The translations under genes were made by a program, and so were the position numbers. Positions 23,901 through 34,044 of a stretch of DNA of 64,000 nucleotides are shown here, in pieces (the stretch's first letter is position 1; each line of letters begins with the position of its first letter). The notes under the pieces were generated by a model. It did no database searches. It was not told the origin of the DNA and worked only from the letters and a program-made list of their open reading frames with translations. The DNA is from Podarcis raffonei (lineage: Eukaryota > Chordata > Lepidosauria > Squamata > Lacertidae): positions 48,114,001 through 48,178,000 of the forward strand of contig NC_070614.1 in the NCBI RefSeq assembly GCF_027172205.1. Reading direction: 5' to 3'.

Positions 23901-26900
23901 AAAATAACAATGGAGACAAGGCAAGAATGTCCCCTCTCACCATTATTATTCATTTTAGGATTAGAGGCCTTGGCGAGGGAGATAAGAGCTTGCAAGCTTT
24001 AAATTAAATTTAAATGAGACTAAGGTTTGGTTAAAGATATGACGGAGCAAGGAAAAAGGGAATTATAACAGAAAACAGATTTAGTTATACATAAAAAAAG
24101 TAAAATACCTAGGAGTTTAGTTAACAGCTAAGAATATTAATCTATATAAAGACAATTATGAGAAAGTACGGAAAGAAACAAAATGAGATTTAGAGATATG
24201 GGGAAGAAAGGACCTATCATTTTGGGGAAGAATGTCAGTGATAAAAATGAATGTACTGCCAAGAATGTTATTTTTATTTCAATCAGCCCCGGTAACAGGC
24301 AGTGTCGGATGCTTCGAGCAGTGGCAAAAAGACATATCAAAAAAGAACTTCTAGAAAATAATATCAAGACTCTGTCAGAAATGTATAACTTGCTCCTAGA
24401 ATGGCATATGAAGGATGAACATGTTAAATTGGCTATGATAAACTGGGCAAAGGACTTAGGACACAACATACAACTGGCAGATTGGAAGAGGCTATCGAGG
24501 CTATCGAGAACAGATTTGAAATTCAAAGCATGTTGTATGCCAAAAGAAAATTACTTGAAAATGATATACCGGTGGTATCTGACTCCTACTTAGTTATCCA
24601 AAATGTATAGAACAAGCTTCAAATTTGTTGGAAGTGTAAAGAAAAGGAGTGTACTTTTTATCATATGTGGTGGACATGCAAGATAACAAAGTCTTTTGAG
24701 GAATTGATACATAATGAATTGGGGGGGAAATGTTTAAAATACCATTTGTTAAAAAACCAGAAGCATTCTATTAGGAATTACAGGTTCCGATATCCCAACA
24801 GACATTACATTTCATTTATTACGGCCATAGGCCCATACAGGTAAAAACAACACATAAGTGACAGCTTGTGCCGTAGGGGAAAACCACTAAAACACCACTA
24901 TAACAATAAAATACTATAAGATGGAAAGGCACACTACGCCTTAATTAGCTTGTAGTGCTCCTTGGCGTCGCTTTTGGGAAAGGACAGCGACCAGGAACCT
25001 GGCCACCTTCAGGGTCGTGTGGTTATCCTTGTCCTGCAAGATTTGGGCAAGGTGGAATTTTGGTGGGGTACCCTCTAGTTTCTGAATGATTGATCCCAAC
25101 AGACAAGAGAAGACTGTTTATGTATGCGACAACAGCTGCAAGAATGCTACTAGCCCAAAGATGGAAAGAACCAACAGTTCCGAGGAAGGAAGAATGGCAA
25201 GCCAAACTGCTGGACTATGCTGAAATGGCAAAACTGACTGGGAGACTCAGGAATCAAGAAGATAATGACTTTTAAAAAGAATAGGAGGAAATTATAATTT
25301 ACTTAGGAGACCATTGTGAGCAAATAAAAAGGTTATCTGGACTTTAGAAACAACTTGTAAAGAAACGGGGGGGGGGTGGACCACGGATAATTCAGAGAGA
25401 TGAAAACTGTGGATTATATGTAGTTTTAGAAAAATTATGTTAAGGGGACGGGGTCAACACAATTTGACTTATACCATTTCCCCCCAGTGTAGGTTCTGCC
25501 GGGTTTGTGGGTCATGTGAATGAACTGAAAGGGTTTTTCAATGGGAGTAATTCTGACCCTGCCTTCCATCACCTCAACAAGACCCCTCTTTTGTAACCCA
25601 TCACAGCCTGAGCTCAGCCAGTGTGGCAAAGTGAACCTGGGATGGAGGGCATATACCATTGTATCTGCTCTTATCCCAGATGATCTGGGCTTTGAATTGC
25701 TCCCTATGTGTGGAAAATTACCTCTTATTCCCCAAAAGAGATGGTAACTGGATGATATTGTAATGTCATGCAAAACGTACATGAGATGATGTGAACATAC
25801 ACAACATACATCTCTACATTACGATTACGATTACAATATATTTATTGTCACTGTGCCATGCAGAACAATGAAATTGAAAAACTACATAAAACTACATAAA
25901 ACTACCACAAAACTACATAAAACTACCACAAAACTACATAAACTACTACAAAACTACATAAAACATTCAAAAACCCCTAAAAACTCTAAAACCCCATTTT
26001 AAAATACATTATACTATAGAGACCCCTAATGCTGCGTTTAGAACCAGAATTGCATTTGCATAGCAACTGTTTCTCAGGCGGCTAGTCCTGGCCTTTATAA
26101 CCCTATACCTTCTTCCAGAAGGCACAAGCTGAAAAAGATCATTTCCAGGGTGTGTACTATCCTGCGCTATCTCTGCCGCTTTCTTATGGCACCTGGCAGC
26201 ATAGATTTGATCTAAGGTGAGAAGAGTGCACCCAATTATTCTCTCTGCAGTCTTTACAACCCTGGATAGCATTGTTTTCCCCCTGGCCATGCAGCTCCCA
26301 AACCACACACACAGACCATAAGTTAGTACGCTCTCCACAGTGCAATGGTGAAATGCCATCAACAGGTCCTTTGAGAGATTGTTTTTCCGGAGGATTCTCA
26401 GAAAATATAACCTCTGCTGTGCTCTCTTCACCAGGTCTTTGCTGTTCTCTCCCCAGGTTAGGTCGTCTCTCAACTCCATTCCCAGAAATCGAAACACCGA
26501 GACTTGTTTCACGCACTTCCCCTCAATAATAAGTGGCTGAATATTCAATCTACATTTCCTAAAGTCCACAATGATCTCTGTTGTTTTCTTTAAGTTAAGG
26601 AGTAAGTTTGTTTTTCCTGCACCACTCCCCCAGCTGCTCAACTTCCTTCCTATAGGCCCCAGGTAGTTGGACTAGATGAACCTTGGGATCCCTTCCTACT
26701 ATACTATTCTATGATTCTAAGTTTGTCAGTGAGTACAATTAATAATCCCGTTTTATCGGCTATTTGTGGAGGATAAACTGGATGCAGCCCCACCTTGGAC
26801 TATTCAATCCATTGGATAAAGAAAATTTTGATTTCAACATATTACCTGCAAAGACAGTTGGTCTTGAAGTTCAAATTTCTTATCCCAGACCATTCCTTTT

Positions 26901-28182
26901 TGCTTCGATCTGCTTGAGTACATGGCATGCAAAGCATGAGCCACAACATAGACAGCATTGTAGATACTGTAGCTTTGGCCAGTCATGCCCATCTCAAACT
27001 GAGGCGTAGGAAGGCTCTCCAGTCTCTCTTCCCCAGTACATGGTTCATTGCCTTCCACTGGCACACTGGAGTTTGGGAATGTACATTCAAATGCTTCCTC
27101 CCAGAACTCTTGCAGAAAACCATCTCCTTCTGTTTTATCAGGTTTTAAATTCTGAAGATATTCATTGAATTTTAGAATCTCTTTTGAGTGAATTGTGAAA
27201 GAAATTGCACCTTGAAAGAGCTCAAGATCCTTTACTATGAAATCAATTTGGGTTGTTATGATCCATACCTTCCTAAATGGTGAGCTTTCCTTATTTTCAA
27301 ACTCACGTAGAAATATAATAGATCTCATCCATATAATGGTCAAAGATTCTCCAAAGAGTATACATGCACTGATTTTATCATTGGCTAAAGAGAGAGAAAT
27401 ATGCCTGAGCATACCAGTTGTTTCACTCAGCTTATCTATCCGGCCTATTTGTGGTATTTTTTGGTTAAAGGCTGAACAAATTCCATGCTCGGAAAGCAAT
27501 GATTCCAGGGTCCGCACAAAGTTCTCTCCATCGTCACCCTCTGCAACAAGAAGTCCAGCCCATGTCCATCCAAAATACTTCAGTAAGTTGATTATCCCCA
27601 TATACTGATGGCTGTCATTGGGTACCATGTGGTAAAAGGAGATGAACTGATCTGCATCACCCTCCACAGGGGGAAAGTTCCATATGTAAGCTAAACGGAA
27701 GTGTACAGACATGATAGATTTATGTCAGGATAAACCTTCATTTTGAGCATGTACCTGTTCATTCATCACAGGTAGGGTTTGAGGACAGATCAATCCGAAT
27801 ATTTGTAAAGATATCAGGGACGCGGGTGGCGCTGTGGGTTAAACCACAGAGCCTAGGACTTGCCAATCATAAGGTCAGCAGTTTGAATCCCCGTGACGGG
27901 GTGAGCTCCCGTTGCTCGGTCCCTGCTCCTGCCAACCTAGCAGTTTGAAAGCACATCAAAGTGCAAGTAGATAAATAGGTACCGCTCCGGCGGGAAGGTA
28001 AACGGCGTTTCCGTGTGCTGCTCTGGTTCGCCAGAAGCAGCTTAGTCATGCTGGCCACATGACCCGAAAGTGGTACACTGGCTCCCTCGGCCAATAAAGC
28101 GAAATGAGCGCCGCAACCCCAGAGTCGATCTCGACTGGACCTAATGGTCAGGGGTCCCTTTACCTTTACACTACAGTGAAGC

Positions 28183-28226
<44 letters not shown>

Positions 28227-30066
28227 TGCTACTGCTGCTGCTACGATTAAAACTAATATTCCAAAGGAATCCCAGCCAGTAATCTTGCTGCTATATTGAT
28301 GTTTAAGTCTTCTTCCTAGGGAGCCTCAGTGACAGCCTTATTGGCAATGGAAGAATGTAAAATATGACAATCCATATATGTCCCCCCCCATTCATCGCTC
28401 CTACCTGTGGAATTTTGTAGAGGCCTATGGTGTCGGCAATAAAAAAGGAGGTAACAGAGCTAAGTCCTCCAATGATGGCTACGAGGTTTTTTTGAGTGTC
28501 ACATATATAGTTGGGGACAAATCTACGTGATTTGAAAAGTAGGTCCAGAGTAGTCCGATAGGTCATCATTGCATCGTAATAACTATCATAGATGTGGAAT
28601 CCAAGGGTGAGATTTGGCAAGATCTTTTGATTCTTGTTGATTTCTTTTACAGCAAATGCCAAGGCAAGGGTATGCTGGTAGAATTTTGTCACCATGCTGC
28701 AAATAAAATTATTTTTTCAAAATTTCAAGTGGAAATTGTGGGTTTCTGGCTTAGCCAGAAATGCACCCTGCAGCTTTGTCCCAGGTGGCCAATATGCCCC
28801 TTTAAACACTCTGATGGTTTTTGGAGTAGGCTTGAGATCACCCAAGTATGTTGCAATCACCATTCCTTGACCTGGATAGAGTCAGAGGACTCAGTTATGG
28901 GCAGGTAGAGTGGCGAGATGCAGCCAGACATCTTCATTGACTCTGCCATTGTAAGTCTCAGAATGCAAGAGTGTAAGTGGCTGACTTCCACTAACTTGAT
29001 TAAATTAGATTCTTTTTAAAAAGTAAGTACACTGTTACAGAAAAATGTGAGGTATTTACTGCAAACTGCCCAGACAGAAAGATGAGTTTTAGCTTTAATG
29101 GCAGCTGAAAGAAGACTGATTTAAATGAGGCTCTGGCAGCATTGAAAACGATCCTGGGACCAACACCAGTGCACTGCCTCAACTTTCATTAAATATACAG
29201 GAGTTAAGAAAAAGAACAGTCTCTGTTGAGGAGACAGTCAAAAAATGGGGTGAGAAGAATTACCAAGTTAAGAAAAAACTGGATATTATAGCATTGAAAG
29301 GTGAAAAAGAAAAACCAAAATATCAAATAGTGGTTCTAGAAATGCCTCAAAAAGTATTCTTCCTAAAAAAATATTGGAAATCCAAGAACAAGATGAAGAC
29401 AACTTAAATCGAGATTAGCATAAGAAGTTCAAATTTCTTGAGATGGAGGAGACTTGATGCCCTCATTGACAGTCTTGCACATTAAGTCAGAAAATGCCAA
29501 AGCAGAAAACTGTCAGGATATTGTTTGGTACAATTTACGTCAAGGGCTATAAAGGATAGAATTTTACAAACTCTTCAAAAGCAACCTACACATTGAAGGA
29601 CATAGAATTACAATTCTGAAAGAAACTCCATGAAGAATTTTAAAGAAAAAGGATTATATATGTCCGGCAACTACTCTCAAAAATAAAGGATTGGTCTGTT
29701 AATCTTTTTGAGTTTATTTAAATGCTGAAAATAACTTTCTCAATCCACTTAAATTATGTACAGTACATAATACTTTAATAAAGACTTGAAATCAGTTAGA
29801 CATAACACGAAAGAAAAGGGGATTTGAAGGGATAAGTGGGGAGACACTTACTATGGAAATGTGAACATATTCTGTGAAGGCTGTTCTTTGAACAAAAGTT
29901 CATCAAATACATAAAAGATCTGAGAAGAAATCCCACCAATGATGAGGTCACCTGGCTGGTACCACTCATGGGGAACAGGAACAGGATAACTGGTGGGACA
30001 GCTGGTAGTATTTGCATTGTAGACAAAAGCCACTTGCAAAAGCAGCAACAGAAATAGATCAAGCAT
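20933..30066 (-). CDS. V2R-2: vomeronasal type-2 receptor, six exons, one frameshift
   Basis: Exons: 29852-30066, 28405-28696, 26846-27690, 22672-22899, 22234-22360 and 20933-21834. Signal peptide [18 protein letters not shown], venus-flytrap domain, cysteine-rich exon 5, seven-helix exon 6 ending [13 protein letters not shown]. Sites and phases match V2R-3. Exon 3 is 845 bases, one short of the 846 in V2R-3. The missing base falls in the C run (minus strand) at 27669-27673 near the exon start; read strictly, the frame stops about 30 codons later. Every other exon is open. It is therefore a very young pseudogene, a polymorphic null or a sequencing error. Intron 3 is swollen to almost 4 kb by an L1 and a Rex1 LINE, and intron 2 carries a SINE. 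A Gypsy element lies 215 bases past the stop. Confidence 0.85.
23150..25440 (+). mobile_element. L1 LINE, ORF2 remnant, in intron 3 of V2R-2
   Basis: Open segments on the plus strand carry L1 ORF2 motifs in order: [73 protein letters not shown], then [19 protein letters not shown]. After a gap come the C-terminal parts [13 protein letters not shown] and [18 protein letters not shown]. The catalytic YADD stretch is missing and there are several stops and frame changes, so it is dead. It is 5' truncated. A second LINE fragment is nested in it at 24805-25092. Confidence 0.8.
24805..25092 (-). mobile_element. 5'-truncated LINE end nested in L1
   Basis: Flanked by the 13-bp direct repeat ATCCCAACAGACA (24792-24804 and 25093-25105), a clear target duplication. 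On the minus strand it opens with about 38 codons of a C-terminus ([20 protein letters not shown]) to a stop, then a short 3' region ending GTAATAAATGAAATG. The family is not recognised; it is not L1, L2 or BovB. It joined the L1 after the L1 had inserted. Confidence 0.65.
25450..25745 (-). other. Intron 3 block conserved between V2R-2 and V2R-3
   Basis: About 300 bases here match 47115-47410 in intron 3 of V2R-3 (for example GGTTCTGCCGGGTTTGTGGG in both). This is ancestral intron shared by the paralogs, on the exon 3 side of the L1. Both copies happen to be open for about 67 codons on the minus strand, but the differences do not favour silent sites. Confidence 0.6.
25822..26650 (-). mobile_element. 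Rex1/Babar (CR1-group) LINE 3' part
   Basis: A minus-strand ORF of 210 codons (26641-26009) shows the C-terminal part of a Rex1-type reverse transcriptase: [66 protein letters not shown] and [19 protein letters not shown]. The 3' region reads CACAGTGACAATAAATATAT, a hallmark of Rex1 tails, next to a short tandem array of an AAAACTACAT-like unit (about 25880-25960). The ORF is uninterrupted, so insertion is fairly young, but the front of the element is missing. Confidence 0.78.
26655..26720 (+). repeat. Old SINE/CR1 3' tail, intron 3 of V2R-2
   Basis: TTGGACTAGATGAACCTTGG and CTATTCTATGATTCT form the tail shared by many amniote CR1-mobilised repeats. A diverged copy sits at the same place in V2R-1 (about 9940-9995), so it predates that duplication. 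Confidence 0.5.
27817..28169 (+). mobile_element. Sauria-type SINE, full length, intron 2 of V2R-2
   Basis: Starts GGGACGCGGGTGGCGCTGTG and ends GGTCAGGGGTCCCTTTACCT. The head is tRNA-derived, with an A-box-like GTGGCGCTGTGGG and a B-box-like GTTTGAATCCC. The tail GAGTCGATCTCGACTGGAC resembles the BovB 3' end GAGTCGGACACGACTAAAC seen at 59505. By family knowledge Sauria SINEs are spread by an RTE/BovB LINE. The longest of the four copies here together with 49336 and 56066. Confidence 0.9.
28184..28225. repeat. (ATT)n microsatellite, intron 2 of V2R-2
   Basis: About 14 ATT units follow the SINE. The matching site in V2R-3 (48583-48621) is a CTA array, and in V2R-1 (about 11262) a few ATT units. 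Confidence 0.9.
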
Positions 30067-30139
30067 CCTTGCAGTGCAGCATATTTCCCCTTCCCACAAG
30101 CCTCTTAAGAAGTGGATACTGGAAAGTCTCATGAGTTTT

Positions 30140-30350
30140 CCTTAATGGAACAAATTATAATAAATTGGAAAATTGCATGGAGAGATAATAACTTTTTCAG
30201 AGTTTTAACTCATAGTGACACTTTTTAACAATCACCATCGTCATCATAATGACTCCATGTTGCCTCTGCCCCTGAGTGGCCCACAAAGTGGCAATTGGTA
30301 AGTGAAAATCAGCCAAAAAAATAAGAAGGAAGTCATTTGTGGATGCAAAG
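30140..30350 (-). promoter_or_regulatory. Candidate V2R promoter-proximal block (V2R-2)
   Basis: About 80 bases upstream of the V2R-2 ATG: GGAAAATTGCATGGAGAG then ATAATAAC, followed by TGCCTCTGCCCCTGAGTGGC and CACAAAGTGGCAATTGG. Here the TAATTG core has changed to AAATTG. Same block as upstream of the other V2R first exons; a function is inferred only. Confidence 0.33.
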
Positions 30351-31640
30351 CAACAAATCTTACAACAAAGACCACTTGTGAAACTTTAGTTAAATGAAAG
30401 GGCTGGGAAACCAACATTTCTCTACACAACAAATCTGTGGCAACACTCTTCTCCAAACAACCCCCCACTCCCCTCCCAGATTCATCAACAAGAGAAGAAT
30501 TAATCAATTGCTTTCTCAGGGTTTTTTTCTTTTTTCTTACCCCCCCCCGCCCGATTTTTATGTTAACATTATTTCCATACATGCCAAACATTTTCCACAT
30601 ATACAAAACTGGGATTATACAAACCCCTCATACTTCCCCCTGTTCCACCCTGGTTTCCATATTTTACATCCATCACAACTATCAAATATATTCAGTTCTA
30701 AACTTCATAGAAGAATAAACTAACTCCTCTAGACTTAACTTATCTCCACTTCTCTATCACTATACCATGGTCAAAAATGCATACAGAGCATATTGCTCTA
30801 TATTTTACTAATTTAATGGCTGAGTTGTTAAACCCCCAAAACTCCACAGGGTTAAATGATTTTTGCAGCTTGCATTTGCAGTTCAAGGAAGGTGGAGAAA
30901 ACAAATGGTTTTGAATACAAATTCATGTCATTAAAGCATTTTAATTCAAACAAAAAATGGGAATTCTGGGTTTTAAAAAAGGTGAAGGTAAATGTATTAG
31001 AGTATTAGAATGGGTATTAGAATGAAGGAAACATCCATATTAGTGCATGCAAATAATTGCAAGTAGCATGTTCGAAGAGCATATTTTGATGATTTATTCT
31101 TTGTACATCATGCTGTCTACAGCAAAGCTCATACCTTTTTCTCACTCATGCCTTGGGAAAGGAATTGATTTCCCATAAACTTGCTGCTGCTACAATCAGT
31201 TTAACAGACTCACAATACACACTACATTTTGTTAAAATTTCTAGATTTCTCTATTTCACTTATCAGCCAGTGCCAGGTGTCACTTTATAGATGAGTGATA
31301 TATATTGAACCAGGTTTATATCTCACAAAGCAGACTCAAACAGTGTCTGATTCATGACATTTGTTGTAGGAAGATTAGACACTTTCAGATTAGGTGCCCC
31401 AAGAACATGTAAAGCACTAACCCCTCCATAACCCTCTTGTTGGTCCTTGTGGTGGAGTTAAAACAAGGTATACAAAGTCTCCTACCCTTTCTCCACATTG
31501 TTTTTCAAAATTGAATGTATTATTATCACAGAGAGCAAAGCCATTATTTATTGCTAGTCAGCTTAGTAGAATACGCAATACTATAAAAAAATGCTGGAAT
31601 GATTAAGCCCAAAAATGAAAGGGAAGGGAGAGTCTCTTAC
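30350..31640. other. V2R-2 5' flank and remains of a type B intron 1
   Basis: No gene. The pyrimidine-rich tract at 30440-30720 matches 1740-2060. From roughly 31080 to 31640 the sequence resembles intron 1 of V2R-4 (63100-63690), for example the stretch with GGAAGATTA and TGCCCCAAGA, so it is intron 1 of the orphan exon at 31641-31855. No exon 2 follows. Confidence 0.55.
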
Positions 31641-31855
31641 TGTGGATCATCATCAAAAAGCTTATGTGAAGGGTTTTCCTTGAATAAATCTTCAGAGAAG
31701 GAATAATAGAATTGAGAAGCAATCCCACCAATGATGAGGCCACCTGACTGGTACCACTCATGTGGAACAGGAAATGTATCAGTCCCAGGGCACCTCATAG
31801 CTGCTTTGCACAAAACATGAGGCAAAAGAAAAATCAAAGTGAATGACCACAGCAT
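31641..31855 (-). CDS. Orphan V2R exon 1, type B, intact
   Basis: A full 215-base first exon: ATG at 31855-31853, signal peptide MLWSFTLIFLLPHVLCKA, then [20 protein letters not shown] and [15 protein letters not shown], ending at a GTAAGA donor in phase 2. It closely resembles V2R-4 exon 1. The next V2R exons downstream belong to V2R-2, a type A gene, so its own exons 2-6 are lost. Being phase-compatible, it could in principle splice to exon 2 of V2R-2 (28405-28696) as an alternative first exon. It is either a stranded relic or a second start; the sequence cannot decide. Confidence 0.75.
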
Positions 31856-32204
31856 CCTTGTAGGCAAGCTTCTCAGTAATCTTGGATGCTGCAGAATGAC
31901 TTCCGCAAACTTGAATTCATGATACCTGGCTCTGTCAATAGAGCACAACAAGAGAGATAGGCACACCTTATTTTAAAATCAAAGCAGTAAAAACACATAC
32001 TTTGGATGCTAGGTGAGATTTCCAACACTCGGATTTCAAGACAGACCAATAATCTGACAAAAATACAAAACGAGAGGAGGAAAACTGGGAGCCATGGCTG
32101 CCTCTTGATACTACTCCTATTTCCTCATGGTACAGAGGTTCATTAATATAATCCCTTTCATGGATGTTTATTGACAGTTTACTTATGTCTCTGGTGTTCT
32201 GACA

Positions 32205-32790
32205 AGGTGGACAAATTATAGAGATTTGGATAACTGCATGGTGACATAATAACTCTTTAAAAGTTTTAGTTCCAATGAAGTGTGGTGTCCTCCCTACTGC
32301 CTATCATGCTGCGTTCTGTGTTTATATTCAAATCTGTCTATGTGCTGCCTTTGCCCCTTTGTGGCACAAAAAGTGGCAATTAGCTTGAAATATTCCATTT
32401 TAAGTGAACACTAGCAGGAAAGTCAAAGTGAATCTATTTGGTTTTGTGACTCAAAGCAGAAAATCTTGAAAAAAAGTTCCAACTCCCGTTTTGCCACATG
32501 ACTGGGCTGCTGTTATCTATCTACAGAATAAATTTGTGGCAAAAACAGATGTGTCATCAAGAAGAGGCAAATTATACTATTGTTACAAAAACCATGAAAT
32601 ACAGACGTGTGGCACAAGTGAAGTAAGGGTGAAACACAGGTCTTTGTTTGGTTAAATTGTGCAAATTTTCTTCAATGTGTTTTTCCTCAAACTCAGTTGC
32701 TGTAAACTATTCTGTCAAGCCACACACTGCCACCTAGAAGGGGTTGGATTTAACTAGTTCCATTAGCCCACACCTAAGGGGAGAAGGAGG
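32205..32790 (-). promoter_or_regulatory. Conserved 5' flank of the orphan type B exon
   Basis: The 32205-32470 part is the shared V2R upstream block (GATTTGGATAACTGCATGG, then GGCACAAAAAGTGGCAATTA and AGGAAAGTCAAAGTGAAT). The 32520-32790 part matches 38020-38215 and 53090-53300 (ATTATACTATTG, GTGCAAATT, CACTGCCACCTA), so it marks the 5' flank of type B genes. A promoter role is inference from position and recurrence. Confidence 0.35.
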
Positions 32791-32799
32791 CCTCGTTGA

Positions 32800-33700
32800 C
32801 CCACCCTTCCTTTGTCTCAATGAGTGACCAAGATGCAGATTCCTACCAGACAGAAACTCCAGAACCAAGCTTGGGGGTGCCATGTTTAATCCACCCCTCA
32901 GACTCTTTATAACTCACCCATACTATTCTGAACATTCCCAGCGTCATTTCTGCAACAAGGTAGTACCAACTGTGGCCCAAGTTCTGCCAAACCAACCTGT
33001 TCCCACAGCCAATCCAGAAGGCCTGAACAAATATCTTGCAACCAAATGTGATTGCCCCTCCATCCAGGTGAAACAAGTTCACAAGCTCAGACCTGATTGG
33101 GAGTGACAGATTTCCAAGCTCGCCTGTGCAAATACATCAGATGCCACTGCCTTAGTGCTTTTTGTGAGGCCCAAGCTCCCCTCCAATAGCCTTGCTGCAA
33201 CCAAGATGACCAGGTGATGCACACTTCCAGGTGGCTGTCAAAAAACCAAACAATATCTTTTTAAATGGCCGACTGTAAGCCAACAGCCTTCTGTGTACAC
33301 AGGTCATTCTCAGCCTGAAGAATGACCAGCAGGTCAGGCGGCCAGAAGCACTGAATGTGTTTGGAAAGCATTGATCTAAACTCACACTACTACAACCCAC
33401 TCAAAAATCCAGGAAACATGCCCCCAAGAAACATGTGCCCAACATCGAAGGCATAGCTGTTGAGACTACAGCTTTAACCTTGTGTGTCATTCTGCCCAGT
33501 GCACTTTACTGTGCCCAATGACACATACCTGTTTGCAATCTGAAAACAAATAAACAAAAAAGCCAACAAAAAAGCAAGCAAACAAACAAACAAACAAGAA
33601 TTACTGGCAGTAGGGCACCCCCAGAGAGTGGCAGCATGGCTCTAAAATGCACATGATCTCCAAAGACCCATCGCCATTATCCACTTCTCACTAAGCCACC
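32800..33700. other. Unassigned spacer
   Basis: No gene. The stretch 32800-33480 is less AT-rich than its surroundings and matches nothing else in the window; it may be an old unrecognised transposon. A short AAAC-type simple repeat lies near 33575-33596. Confidence 0.4.
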
Positions 33701-34042
33701 AAGAAGCAGCAGAATTAGCAGCACCAATTTGAAAAGAGTGAGTCCCATATCCCAAGACCTACAGGGCTGCTCTTAGCACTAAAGAGAGAAGATAAACTGA
33801 GCGACAACAATTTGAATTGGAGAAGTTTTTCATTAGTGGATTGGGGTGACTGGTAGGGCCTCAAGTTTGGCAGGTCAGCCACACGGTTTGAGTCCTCTCC
33901 CAAATGCAGTTTGTTCTGCAAAATGCTGCAAAACAATTGAAAAACCTTGGCATAGATTAGCAGGGAGTCCCAAATTTGAGGATTTATTGTTGAGACAGCT
34001 GCCTTGTGCCAAGTATGATTCTTGGTCCAAACAACAAGCCAG
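33700..34042 (-). other. Intron 4 remains of the 36-kb V2R pseudogene
   Basis: Around 33830-33960 the sequence matches intron 4 of V2R-4 (59700-59815), sharing GTTTGTTCTGCAAAATGCTG and AAAACAATTGAAAAAC. It shows that the pseudogene at 35857-37314 once continued to the left. Its exons 5 and 6 are not found. Confidence 0.6.
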
Positions 34043-34044
34043 TA

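Noticed and set aside
25435-25782. A minus-strand ORF in V2R-2 intron 3 that is also open in V2R-3 (47334-47095), about 67 similar codons with an in-frame indel
   Set aside because: The differences I compared fall at first and second codon positions or change the residue at the third (R/K, T/I, I/T, E/D, E/Q, C/Y, G/R), without any excess of silent changes. There is no protein I recognise. This fits shared intron sequence that is open by chance.
28184-28225. Regular short repeats as a CRISPR-like array (also 48583, 49206, 52529)
   Set aside because: These are uninterrupted simple repeats without spacers in a vertebrate genome.
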